DNA from: Peptococcaceae bacterium
GTDB lineage: Bacteria > Bacillota > UBA994
DNA: 42,210 bases
Assembly (NCBI GenBank): GCA_018334055.1
Contig: JAGXSS010000107.1
Coordinates: 1-42,210 of the forward strand
Reading direction: 5' to 3'
In this document: in pieces, positions 19,191 to 27,868 of the stretch
Position numbering within the stretch: the stretch's first letter is position 1
How the letters are laid out: each line of letters opens with the position of its first letter
Notes under the pieces: generated by a model
Database searches by the model: none
What the model saw: only the letters and a program-made list of their open reading frames with translations
What the model was told of the DNA's origin: nothing
Position numbers and translations under genes: made by a program

Positions 19191-19275
19191 CTATCTTGCT
19201 TCCAAATTGCACCCAATTATGATGCTTGCGACTACCTTACTGCGACTATGATGTTTACGGCTACGATGCGTACGA

Positions 19276-20157
19276 CTATGAGGTGAACACTGGGTAGCCG
19301 GTTGAGTTGACTAGCTTGCGATACTCCTCGATGAAGTAGCGTGTCACTGTGCCGGGCGTGCCAGTCCCAATTACTCTTCCGTCGCAGTTAATGACCGGTA
19401 TGACCTCCGCGCCGCTTCCGGTGAAGAAAACCTCGTCCGCCACGTAAATATCGTGACGCGTGAAGACCTCTTCCTTGACTACGTAGCCAGACTCAGCGGC
19501 CATGGTCATAATCGTGTCGCGGGTGATGCCCTGTAGTATGCCCACATGACCCGGTGGCGTGTAGATTATCCCTTTTTTTACCAAGAAAATATTGTCAGCC
19601 GTGCCTTCCGTAACATAGCCCTCGCTATTGAGCATAATGCCCCCAAAGGCCCCTGCCCTAGCCGCCTCAATTTTGGCCATGACATTATTAAGGTAGTTTA
19701 ATGACTTCACACGCGGGCTGAGAACATCGACCGAGGGGCGCCGCGTGGCAACAGTAACGACGTCAATCCCCTTTTCATAAAGTTCGGCTGGGTATAGCGA
19801 AATTTTATCAACAATAATGATTACACTAGCTTTTGGACAGGACCGCGGGTCAATACCGAGGCTGCCGACACCACGCGTGACAATAGAACGAATGTAGACA
19901 TCACGCAGACCATTCTGCCTGACCGTCTCTACATGCGCTGCTATCATCTCTTGTTTAGGCATGGGAATGGTGAGCATAATTGACTTTGCCGACTCATAGA
20001 GGCGGTCCACATGTTCCTCTAACTTAAAAATCCGGCCATTATAGACGCGCAGACCCTCAAAAATGCCATCTCCATAAAGCAACCCATGGTCGTAGACCGA
20101 GATTTTCGCCTCTTCTTTAGGCACAAAGTGACCGTCGATGTAGATAATATTGCTCAG
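19276..20157 (-). CDS. ilvE: Branched-chain amino acid aminotransferase
   Basis: NIIYIDGHFVPKEEAKISVYDHGLLYGDGIFEGLRVYNGRIF...KSLNYLNNVMAKIEA. Homology-consistent N-terminus starts at CTG 20157 after AAGGGGGAG; the in-frame alternative is ATG 20190. Confidence 0.9.
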   Translation of the reverse strand: MSNIIYIDGHFVPKEEAKISVYDHGLLYGDGIFEGLRVYNGRIFKLEEHVDRLYESAKSIMLTIPMPKQEMIAAHVETVRQNGLRDVYIRSIVTRGVGSLGIDPRSCPKASVIIIVDKISLYPAELYEKGIDVVTVATRRPSVDVLSPRVKSLNYLNNVMAKIEAARAGAFGGIMLNSEGYVTEGTADNIFLVKKGIIYTPPGHVGILQGITRDTIMTMAAESGYVVKEEVFTRHDIYVADEVFFTGSGAEVIPVINCDGRVIGTGTPGTVTRYFIEEYRKLVNSTGYPVFTS

Positions 20158-20311
20158 GTAGACTCCCCCTTCATTTTGCTTTCCCCACATCTGCCCCCAC
20201 TCCCACCACAATTCTATCAGCCCAGGCATCCCATCTCAACTTATTTGTTTGTAATTGGAAAATAAAAGAGTATTGCGACAGCAAGCTCTCTTTCAATAGT
20301 AGCTGTATTAC

Positions 20312-20340
20312 TTGACCGTGCCAGGCGGGTAACGTATAAT
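20312..20340 (+). promoter_or_regulatory. tRNA-Trp promoter
   Basis: TTGACC 20312-20317, 17 nt, TATAAT 20335-20340, 14 nt upstream of the tRNA. Confidence 0.8.
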
Positions 20341-20353
20341 GAAATAGGTTCAT

Positions 20354-20429
20354 AGGGGTATAGCTCAATTGGTAGAGTAGCGGTCTCCAAAACCGTTGGT
20401 TGTGGGTTCGAGTCCCTCTGCCCCTGCCA
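20354..20429 (+). tRNA. trnW: tRNA-Trp (CCA anticodon), CCA end encoded
   Basis: Cloverleaf AGGGGTA...TGCCCCT acceptor; anticodon loop CTCCAAA; T-loop GGTTCGAGTCC. Confidence 0.95.
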
Positions 20430-20441
20430 CAACAAATGAAA

Positions 20442-20483
20442 AGTGCAGGTCTTCCTCTGGTAGGAAGGCCTGCACTCATTTTA
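20442..20483. terminator. Terminator hairpin between tRNA-Trp and plsY
   Basis: AGTGCAGGTCTTCCT-ctggt-AGGAAGGCCTGCACT with a following T-rich run. Confidence 0.75.
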
Positions 20484-21083
20484 TGTTTTGTGCTTCCCGA
20501 TTTTGTTCTCTGTACCGGCTAGGAGTCGGGTGATGTTGCTCCGATGCCGATAAAATGCCAACACCATAAGCAAGGTGGCAAAGATGATGTATTCTGTGTC
20601 GTAGCGAAAGAGAAGCAATAGCAGAGGGATTAAAGTCGTCATGAGGAGCGAGCCGAGCGAGACGTAGCGCGTAATGAACATGACACAGGCAGCCACGCCT
20701 AAGGAAAGCAGTAAGATTGGCGTATAGAGCACTGCGCTTACCCCTATTGTGCAGGCAATGCCCTTCCCGCCTTTGAAGCCTATGTAGACCGACCAGTTAT
20801 GCCCTATAACCGTAGCCCCAGCTATCATGAGCACCTGCCACGGGGCGAAACCGCCTAGTCGCATCGCCAGGTATGTAGGGAGAGCGGACTTGAGCAAATC
20901 GCATATAACAACCACGATGCCCGGCCCGACCCCCATAACACGCATGGCGTTCGTACCGCCCACATTGCCGCTGCCTTGGCGAGTGATATCTATATTGCGC
21001 GTTCGTCCTACAATATAGGCAGTAGGTATGGCCCCCACCAGGTAGGCGAAAAGAGGTGCAACCAAGTAATTCATAAAGGGCAT
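20481..21083 (-). CDS. plsY: Acyl-phosphate:glycerol-3-phosphate acyltransferase
   Basis: GSGNVGGTNAMRVMG, VIGHNWSVYIGFKGGKGIA. Confidence 0.96.
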   Translation of the reverse strand: MPFMNYLVAPLFAYLVGAIPTAYIVGRTRNIDITRQGSGNVGGTNAMRVMGVGPGIVVVICDLLKSALPTYLAMRLGGFAPWQVLMIAGATVIGHNWSVYIGFKGGKGIACTIGVSAVLYTPILLLSLGVAACVMFITRYVSLGSLLMTTLIPLLLLLFRYDTEYIIFATLLMVLAFYRHRSNITRLLAGTENKIGKHKT

Positions 21084-21111
21084 AGAAATTCCACCTCCCT
21101 GGTCCGATGAT

Positions 21112-22326
21112 CTAATTTAGGAGATTATCCTGAACATACTTCAGCGCGTCGCGAAGTTGAGTGTCGACAGGTTCGGGAGCTGTAGGCTCGGCAGGTTTTG
21201 CCGGTTCGATAACTACGTCGGGCACGATGCCTGCCTTGTTGATGTCTACCCCAGCCGGCGTTCTGTAGGTCTGGACTGTTACCCAAACTCTAGATCCATC
21301 GAGGATCGAGAACCCTTGTTGCACGGTGCCTTTACCGAAAGTAGTTGTCCCTAAGATCTTGGCCTGGCGATGATCACGCAAAGCGCCCGCCAGAATTTCC
21401 GATGCCGAGGCGCTACCTTGATTGACCAATACCGAAACATCGCCGGTGAAAAGCTTGGGTTGGCTGGTTCTATACTCGGTTACTTCTCCGGCGCGGTCTA
21501 TAGTCTTGTAAATTACTAGGTTTGGGTCGAGGAAAAAATCTGCTATTGCCTCCACCACCGAGGTGTGCCCGCCGGGATTAAAGCGCAAGTCGAGCAGTAT
21601 ATGCTTGACGCCATCTTGTTCTAAACGAAGCAACGTCTGTCGCATTTGGTCAGTAGCAGTAGTCGTAAATTGAGTGAGGATTACATGAGCAAGCCTCGGG
21701 GTAATAAGGTTAGATTCAACGACCGGAACTATGATGCGCGCTCTGGTAATCTTAAATTCTAGGGCGCTATTTAGTGCCGGGCGGAAGATAGTGAGCTCCA
21801 CATCCGTTCCAACCAGCCCCTTAATGCGACCCGTGATATCGCGCAGCAAAAGCCCGCGGATGCTGTCACCATTGACAGAGATAATAATGTCGCGTGGCAA
21901 TAGTCCTGCTTGGTGAGCAGGCGTGCCCCGAAAGACTGCTTCGATATGCACCTGTTCTTCAACCATGCGCACCGAAACTCCTATGCCGGAATACTCGCCT
22001 GCACCTTGTTCTGTGGTCTCTCTAGCCTCATCAGGGCTTTCATATCTGGTGTAACCCCCGTCAACACGCGTCAACATGCCGCGAATGGCGTTTTCCATCA
22101 TGACGTTTGGATCAAGCTCAGTGGAGACATGGCGTTCCATCACCAAGTTCTGCACCGCAATGAGCTTTGACAGCTGGGGATTAATGGGCAGGCCAAGCCG
22201 TGACAAGGCAATGGCTAAATTTGGTCCCACAACATATTGACTAATTGCTCCGAGGAACAGGCCGACGACAAGAAAAAATACGCATATGGCAATGAGTTTG
22301 TACCTTGAAAGTTTTCTAAATTCCAC
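21112..22326 (-). CDS. ctpA: S41 family C-terminal processing peptidase (PDZ domain)
   Basis: PDZ GIGVSVRMVEEQVHIEAVFRGTPAHQAGLLPRDIIISVNGDSI, catalytic NQGSASASEILAGALRDH and GTTTFGKGTVQ. GTG 22326 preceded by GAGAGGTG. Confidence 0.93.
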   Translation of the reverse strand: MEFRKLSRYKLIAICVFFLVVGLFLGAISQYVVGPNLAIALSRLGLPINPQLSKLIAVQNLVMERHVSTELDPNVMMENAIRGMLTRVDGGYTRYESPDEARETTEQGAGEYSGIGVSVRMVEEQVHIEAVFRGTPAHQAGLLPRDIIISVNGDSIRGLLLRDITGRIKGLVGTDVELTIFRPALNSALEFKITRARIIVPVVESNLITPRLAHVILTQFTTTATDQMRQTLLRLEQDGVKHILLDLRFNPGGHTSVVEAIADFFLDPNLVIYKTIDRAGEVTEYRTSQPKLFTGDVSVLVNQGSASASEILAGALRDHRQAKILGTTTFGKGTVQQGFSILDGSRVWVTVQTYRTPAGVDINKAGIVPDVVIEPAKPAEPTAPEPVDTQLRDALKYVQDNLLN

Positions 22327-22412
22327 AGTAACACCTCTCAAACAATGTGGTTGCGCTGAACCTTCTTGACTTAGTTGTATTCGCTTTTTTTTCTCCGATT
22401 CCTCTTGGTTTG

Positions 22413-22841
22413 TTAAAACCTGCGACGGGTTGTCTTGCATCCAACTAAAGTAACTATGCTGAAGGCTACAGCCACATAGGGATTTACAGGCCAAATAACT
22501 ATCGGGACTGCCAGAACAATCACCACTGGGATAGCCACTCTCGTGCGCGCGGCCTGCCATACAATTTTATGTAGTAGTAACTTTCGTACCCACAAAAAAG
22601 AGGGATGATACGTGGCCCGGCGTCCATAGACCACCCTCACCCGATGCTCGCCGACACCGGAGAGTGCGGGATATGTTGGCACGGCGCAAAGACACAAATA
22701 AGCCTCTGTAATTTCTTTGAAACGCTCTGGGTGCCCTCCAACGTCAGGATGGTGCATTTTGACAAGTTGCTTGTAGACTCTGCGAATTTCCTGTGCACTG
22801 GCGTGAGGTCCGACACCTAACAACTTGCGCGGGTCAGTCAT
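22413..22841 (-). CDS. DnaJ (J-domain) membrane protein
   Basis: DPRKLLGVGPHASAQEIRRVYKQLVKMHHPDVGGHPERFKEITEAY with HPD motif; C-terminal hydrophobic segments. Confidence 0.85.
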   Translation of the reverse strand: MTDPRKLLGVGPHASAQEIRRVYKQLVKMHHPDVGGHPERFKEITEAYLCLCAVPTYPALSGVGEHRVRVVYGRRATYHPSFLWVRKLLLHKIVWQAARTRVAIPVVIVLAVPIVIWPVNPYVAVAFSIVTLVGCKTTRRRF

Positions 22842-22904
22842 AGGATGCACCCCCTTTTTACGCAGTATGTGACCGTACATAGTATGATGCCGCTACAGAA
22901 GTGG

Positions 22905-22934
22905 TGAAAAAAAACGCGCCCCCTTGGGCGCGCT
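22905..22934 (-). terminator. Rho-independent terminator of the M42 operon
   Basis: Minus strand AGCGCGCCCAAGGGGGCGCGTTTTTTTT. Confidence 0.85.
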
Positions 22935-22948
22935 AACCTACATGCAAT

Positions 22949-23938
22949 CTAGCCTTTGAACTCGGTCTCCATAATCCCCACGAGTAGTTTTACGCCGTTT
23001 TGGACGTCACTATAATCTACCATTTCACTCGCGGTATGAATGTACCGACATGGGATGGACATAACACCTGCCGGAATGCCACCCTTAGTTAGTTGGATGG
23101 CCCCCGCGTCGGTGCCACCCGCCTCTAAAACCTCAAGTTGGTATATAATATTATTTTGTTGGGCCACTTCTTCCATGAACTTGCGTACACTTGGCGTGCA
23201 GAGCAGACTTGAATCACGAATTTTCACCGTGGGCCCTTTTCCCAGACTGACGTCCATGGTAATAGACTCTGGTGTATCGCCGGTTCTGGTTACATCGATG
23301 GCTATGCCTAGGTCGGGGGTTATATCGTACGCGGCAACCCTTGCCCCTCTAAGCCCTACTTCTTCCTGCGTGGTAAACACGGCATAAATATCATAAGTAG
23401 GTTTGCGAACTGCTTTCAATGCTTCGATCAAGATAGCGCAGGCAATGCGGTCGTCCATCGCCTTAGCTACTAAACGCGTTCCGAGATCGGCAAATTCTCG
23501 CGACATACAAGCCACATCACCAATGCCGACCTTCACTTCTGCTTCGGTCTTCGAGGCGGCTCCGATGTCAATGAATAGCTTGTTAAGCGATAAGTCCTTT
23601 TGCGCCTCTAATTTTTCTGCGCCGACTACTCCCAAGGTGCCGTTTTCAAACATTACTCGGTTACCGATTAGGGTCAATGGCGATAAACCCCCTACCGGAA
23701 AGAAGCGCAGAAACCCATTCTTATCAATATGAGTGACGATAATCCCTATTTCATCCATATGAGCCGCCAGCATGAGTTTCTTGCCGCCTCCACGCTTTAA
23801 GGCAATCAAATTGCCTAGAGCATCTACCCGCATTTCATCGACATAAGGAGCTATCTCAGAGCGAATTAACTCTCTTATTTGAGCCTCGCTACCGGCTGGA
23901 CCATAGGTTTCGACTACTTTCTTGATGAGCTCCTTCAT
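22949..23938 (-). CDS. M42 family metallopeptidase (tetrahedral aminopeptidase type), paralogue 1
   Basis: LMLAAHMDEIG, AMDDRIACAILIEAL, TTQEEVGLRGA, GGTDAGAIQ, PCRYIHTASEMV. Confidence 0.95.
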   Translation of the reverse strand: MKELIKKVVETYGPAGSEAQIRELIRSEIAPYVDEMRVDALGNLIALKRGGGKKLMLAAHMDEIGIIVTHIDKNGFLRFFPVGGLSPLTLIGNRVMFENGTLGVVGAEKLEAQKDLSLNKLFIDIGAASKTEAEVKVGIGDVACMSREFADLGTRLVAKAMDDRIACAILIEALKAVRKPTYDIYAVFTTQEEVGLRGARVAAYDITPDLGIAIDVTRTGDTPESITMDVSLGKGPTVKIRDSSLLCTPSVRKFMEEVAQQNNIIYQLEVLEAGGTDAGAIQLTKGGIPAGVMSIPCRYIHTASEMVDYSDVQNGVKLLVGIMETEFKG

Positions 23939-24957
23939 AATACAAACCCTCCTTCAGCGATACTTTTTAGGAATAACTTAACTAACTTAATAGTGTTATG
24001 GAAATCTGCAAGGTTGAGCATCGAAACCGGAGAATGAATATAGCGGCAGGGCACCGAAATGACAACGACCGGGACTCCAGCCTTGGTCTGATTAATCTTA
24101 CCGGCATCACTGCCGCCGGTAACGGAACGCTTGAACTGCAAAGGGATATCATGGTCCTTAGCAATTCGCACCAGTTCAGCGATCATGCGCCTGTCGCAGA
24201 TAACGGAGGCATCCATAATGGTGATGGCGGGACCTTGACCTAGTGTCGTGCAGTAACCATATTCTTTGCTAGGCGGAATATCGCTGCAGGTAGTCCCCTC
24301 TAGCACAATGGCGAGATCTGGTTCTATGGCGTAAGCTGCCACTCCTGCCCCGCGCAGCCCGATCTCTTCCTGAACGGTAAAAGCACCATAGATATCTAGC
24401 GCATACTCATCTTTTAGCACCTCTACCAGTACAGCACAACCGGCACGATCATCAAAAGACTTCCCGACCACGACTGTGTCGCTGAGCGCCTTAAATTCCG
24501 TCGCAAAGACAGCATAATCGCCAATCTTTATTAATTTCTCTGCGTCCTCCTTACTCTTGGCGCCAACATCGATATACAGTCCGCTCAGGGGTATGACCTG
24601 ATTTCGTTCATCGGGCTTTTGCAGATGTACGGCTTTAGCGCCGATCACTCCGGAAATCTTTTTCGAGCCCACAATTACATGCTTCGAGACTAGAACTCGG
24701 TCGTCGATTCCCCCCACTTTGCGAAACCGCAGCAATCCGGAGCGGTCGATAGACGAAATCATCAACCCGCACTCATCCATATGGGCAGCGAGCATGACGC
24801 GTAGTCCCCCGGCGCTACCCTTCACAGCGATGAGATTACCTAGGGCATCCCTACGCCATTGCTTTACATGGGGAGCCAACTCTTCCATGAGGATGTTCCT
24901 GACCTCGCCCTCACATCCGGAAGGGCCAAATGCCTCTGATAGCTTCTTTAATAGCAT
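23935..24957 (-). CDS. M42 family metallopeptidase, paralogue 2
   Basis: VMLAAHMDECGLMI, SFDDRAGCAVLVEVL, TVQEEIGLRGAG, GGSDAGKINQTKAGVP, PCRYIHSPVSM. 4-nt overlap with paralogue 1. Confidence 0.95.
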   Translation of the reverse strand: MLLKKLSEAFGPSGCEGEVRNILMEELAPHVKQWRRDALGNLIAVKGSAGGLRVMLAAHMDECGLMISSIDRSGLLRFRKVGGIDDRVLVSKHVIVGSKKISGVIGAKAVHLQKPDERNQVIPLSGLYIDVGAKSKEDAEKLIKIGDYAVFATEFKALSDTVVVGKSFDDRAGCAVLVEVLKDEYALDIYGAFTVQEEIGLRGAGVAAYAIEPDLAIVLEGTTCSDIPPSKEYGYCTTLGQGPAITIMDASVICDRRMIAELVRIAKDHDIPLQFKRSVTGGSDAGKINQTKAGVPVVVISVPCRYIHSPVSMLNLADFHNTIKLVKLFLKSIAEGGFVL

Positions 24958-26000
24958 AACAATCCCTCCACGAATGACTTATCTATGCTGGCAATAAAGT
25001 AGGCCAAGAGTCGCCCTGTGGATTTCACATCGGCCATCGACAAGGTCTCTACCGAGGTATGCATGTACCGGAGCGGTAGTGACACCAAGGCTGTAGGGAC
25101 ACCGGAGCGGGTTACTTGCATAGCCCAGGCATCAGTGCCCGAGGGCCCCGGCACAGGGTCGATGGTATAAGGAATGTTGTGCTCCTTAGCCACCTCAACC
25201 AGGCGCTCATACAGCTTGGGATGAATATTGGCGCCAAGCGCAATGTTGGGTCCCTTGCCCATGGGTGCTGTATCCTGTTCCGGCACTCCGGGCATTTCGC
25301 CGTGGCAGACATCAATGGCAATGCCAATTTGGGGCGCGATATGGTAGGTGCTTACTAGGGCTCCCCTGAGCCCTACTTCTTCTTGAACAGTAGCCACCGC
25401 ATACACATCAGCCTTGTGGCGTATTTTCTGTAGTTCCTGCAGGCACTCCAAAAGGACGGCCACCGCAGCCCGGTCGTCCATGGCCTTGCCCGCCACAAAA
25501 TCACCCGCCAAGGCGATAAATGGGCGATGCACAGTTACCAAGTCACCTACGGTGACTAACTCCTTCACCTGTTCAATTGGGAGCCCCAAGTCAATAACCA
25601 TGTCCTGCATCTTTATAGCTGCGCCGACTTCTTCCGGAGATAACAAATGGGGTGGTTTCATGCCAATAATACCAAAAACATCGCGTTTGCCATGCACTTT
25701 CACTTCTTGGGCCACCAAAGTCCGTTGGTCTATGCCCCCGATGGCGATAAACTTCAAAAACCCGCCCTCTTCAATCTTGGTAATCATCATCCCTATTTCA
25801 TCCATATGGGCGGCTAACATAACTGAGATCCGCTCGTCGCCTTCACCCTGCTTTCGGGCAATGACATTTCCTAAGACGTCGGTGCAGACATCATCCGCCA
25901 CGGTGGCGAAAGTCTTTTTTATTACCTCAGCTACCGGGTTTTCAAAACCTGATACCCCAGTTTGCTCAACCATGAGCTTCAAGAATTCCTTGCTCTCCAT
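24948..26000 (-). CDS. M42 family metallopeptidase, paralogue 3
   Basis: VMLAAHMDEIGMMI, AMDDRAAVAVLLECL, TVQEEVGLRGA, SGTDAWAMQVTRSGVP, RYMHTSVETL. Overlaps paralogue 2. Confidence 0.95.
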   Translation of the reverse strand: MESKEFLKLMVEQTGVSGFENPVAEVIKKTFATVADDVCTDVLGNVIARKQGEGDERISVMLAAHMDEIGMMITKIEEGGFLKFIAIGGIDQRTLVAQEVKVHGKRDVFGIIGMKPPHLLSPEEVGAAIKMQDMVIDLGLPIEQVKELVTVGDLVTVHRPFIALAGDFVAGKAMDDRAAVAVLLECLQELQKIRHKADVYAVATVQEEVGLRGALVSTYHIAPQIGIAIDVCHGEMPGVPEQDTAPMGKGPNIALGANIHPKLYERLVEVAKEHNIPYTIDPVPGPSGTDAWAMQVTRSGVPTALVSLPLRYMHTSVETLSMADVKSTGRLLAYFIASIDKSFVEGLLCY

Positions 26001-26121
26001 GCTGTCTCCCTCCCCCGCATTCAATTCTGTAACCTCTATACCATTCTCTAGACAAAGAGAATATCCTGCCCTTGAAGCATCAATTTCTCATCAATAGGCA
26101 TACTGCCTGTGAGGTGAAATT

Positions 26122-26301
26122 ATGAAAGAACATAGACAACAAACAGAGGACGTCGAAAAATACCGCTTTGAACTCGCCGAAGAACTTGGCATCATTGAGC
26201 GCGCCGACAGTGGCAAGAAGAGTCGGGGTCTGGTAGCCAAGTACCGCCCCGCGAGGCACCGGCATCTCAAAGATACCCGCCACCATTCCAATCGCACCTA
26301 G
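26122..26301 (+). CDS. Small basic protein (59 aa), N-terminal motif resembling alpha/beta SASP
   Basis: GAGGTG upstream of ATG 26122. MKEHRQQTEDVEKYRFELAEELGIIERADSGKKSRGLVAKYRPARHRHLKDTRHHSNRT. KYxFELAEELGI resembles the SASP KYEIAQEFGV motif. Confidence 0.4.
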   Translation: MKEHRQQTEDVEKYRFELAEELGIIERADSGKKSRGLVAKYRPARHRHLKDTRHHSNRT

Positions 26302-26344
26302 ACTAGTCATTCGCGCAGTGCTATACTGAACAGACGAAAGGTGG

Positions 26345-26453
26345 TGGTGCATGTGGACGGAGACGGAGGTCGAAAAGCGGATGCCGCGGAACCCGGAGGC
26401 TCCCCACATGCACTTACGCTGTGAGGGCCCTCTTAGCTAGCAGATGAGGAGGG
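26345..26453 (+). promoter_or_regulatory. Candidate structured mgtE leader RNA (unassigned class)
   Basis: Perfect 10-bp stem GTGCATGTGG (26347-26356)/CCACATGCAC (26404-26413) with internal helices; CCCTCTT (26428-26434) complementary to the SD region AGGAGGG (26447-26453). Confidence 0.5.
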
Positions 26454-26459
26454 TTATTA

Positions 26460-27818
26460 TTGACTTGGACACAAGAAAACATTCTACAAGAGATTAAGGC
26501 AGCGATCACTCACGGGCGACTTTCTGTTCTCGATCGTCTAGTCGAGGGGATGCAACCGGCCGACCTCGCCGAACTTCTCCCTCACCTAGATTTATCCGGC
26601 CAAGTAATTCTGTTTCTGCGCCTATCCCATGAGGTTGGCGCCCGTGTTTTTGAGCATCTTGAACCTAGGATACAGCAACCACTCTTGGCCGAACTTGACC
26701 CGGCAAAGGCCACGGAAATTCTTGACGAAATGTCCTCAGACGACATTACCGACTTTATCGGCGAATTAAACCCTGCTGAAGCTCAAGCCGTATTGAGTCT
26801 CATGCCGTTTGACGAAGCTAAAGAAATCAAAGAACTACTCGTATATCCGGAGAACACCGCGGGCGGTTTGATGACGACAGAGTTTCTCTCCCTCGACCAA
26901 CATCAAACCACCGATGAGGCCGTCGCCTCCCTACGTCAGACGGCTGAGTCAAAATCAAGTCTCTACTATGTCTACGTCACATCGCAAGAACGGTTAGTCG
27001 GCGTAGTCAGCTTACGCCAACTACTTTTCGCCACGCCAACATCCACCCTGCAAAGCATCATGGAAGATAATCTTATAACGGTCACCCCAGAGGCGGACCA
27101 AGAAGATGTCGCCAAAATCGTTTCTAAGTATGACCTCCTAGCCGTGCCTGTAGTTGATGCTTGCCAGAATCTCCTGGGCATAATCACTGTGGATGATATC
27201 CTTGACGTTCTACAAGAAGAAGCAACAGAGGATATCTACCGTAGCCGAGGCGCTTCAGGCATGGAGAACATTGACCCGGTTGCTGCTCCGGTTCTTAAAA
27301 AAGTCGCCCAACGTCTGCCCTGGCTGGTTATCACTCTCTTTGCCGGCCTGCTCAGTGGAAGCATTGTCGGTGCGTATGCCGAAGCGATCCAGACAGTGGT
27401 AATCTTGGCCCTTTTCATCCCAGTGATCATGGACATGGGCGGGAATGCCGCTACGCAGGCCTCCACGGTCTTTGTACGCGGCCTAGCGACAGGAGAAATT
27501 GAAAAAAGGGAACAATGGGGCTACTTTGCCCAGGAAGTAAAGGTTGGCTTCGCAATGGCCACAGTGTGTGGCATTACGATAGGTATAGTGGTCGCCATTT
27601 GGCAGCAACTGCCTATATTGGGCTTCGTCGTGGGAACAGCAATGTTTGCTACGGTCACCGTCGGAACTATTGTCGGCACGCTGATACCCCTCCTATTTAC
27701 CAGATTAGGGCTTGATCCCGCCTATGGCTCAGGCCCAATGGTGACCTCGATCAAGGATGCAACCGGCCTGCTGATTTTCTTCTCAATCGCTTCTTTGTTC
27801 TTAGAGCACCTAATGTAA
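26460..27818 (+). CDS. mgtE: Magnesium transporter MgtE
   Basis: MgtE_N domain, two CBS domains, C-terminal MgtE membrane domain (MDMGGNAATQASTVFVRGLATGEI). Probable TTG start after GAGGAGGG. Confidence 0.96.
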   Translation: MTWTQENILQEIKAAITHGRLSVLDRLVEGMQPADLAELLPHLDLSGQVILFLRLSHEVGARVFEHLEPRIQQPLLAELDPAKATEILDEMSSDDITDFIGELNPAEAQAVLSLMPFDEAKEIKELLVYPENTAGGLMTTEFLSLDQHQTTDEAVASLRQTAESKSSLYYVYVTSQERLVGVVSLRQLLFATPTSTLQSIMEDNLITVTPEADQEDVAKIVSKYDLLAVPVVDACQNLLGIITVDDILDVLQEEATEDIYRSRGASGMENIDPVAAPVLKKVAQRLPWLVITLFAGLLSGSIVGAYAEAIQTVVILALFIPVIMDMGGNAATQASTVFVRGLATGEIEKREQWGYFAQEVKVGFAMATVCGITIGIVVAIWQQLPILGFVVGTAMFATVTVGTIVGTLIPLLFTRLGLDPAYGSGPMVTSIKDATGLLIFFSIASLFLEHLM

Positions 27819-27825
27819 CCCTCAA

Positions 27826-27866
27826 AAAAGCTAAGGCTACCCATATGCGGGTAGCCTTTAGCTTTG
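27826..27866. terminator. Bidirectional terminator between mgtE and the DUF4438 gene
   Basis: AAAGCTAAGGCTACCC / GGGTAGCCTTTAGCTTT hairpin flanked by A and T tracts. Confidence 0.88.
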
Positions 27867-27868
27867 TC

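Noticed and set aside
20171-20479. Minus ORFs containing GQRDSNPQPTVLETATLPIELYPYEPI
   Set aside because: Antisense translation of tRNA-Trp; not a gene.
22413-22560. N-terminal extension of the S41 peptidase ORF to 22560
   Set aside because: The extension overlaps the J-domain gene. GTG 22326 with GAGAGGTG and the following TM helix is a better start.
26080-26409. 109-aa minus-strand ORF across the mgtE leader
   Set aside because: Overlaps the small plus-strand ORF and leader hairpin; no family signal or credible RBS.
26345-26459. Classifying the mgtE leader as an M-box or Mn riboswitch
   Set aside because: The expected conserved segments of M-box and yybP-ykoY were not visible, so it is left unassigned.
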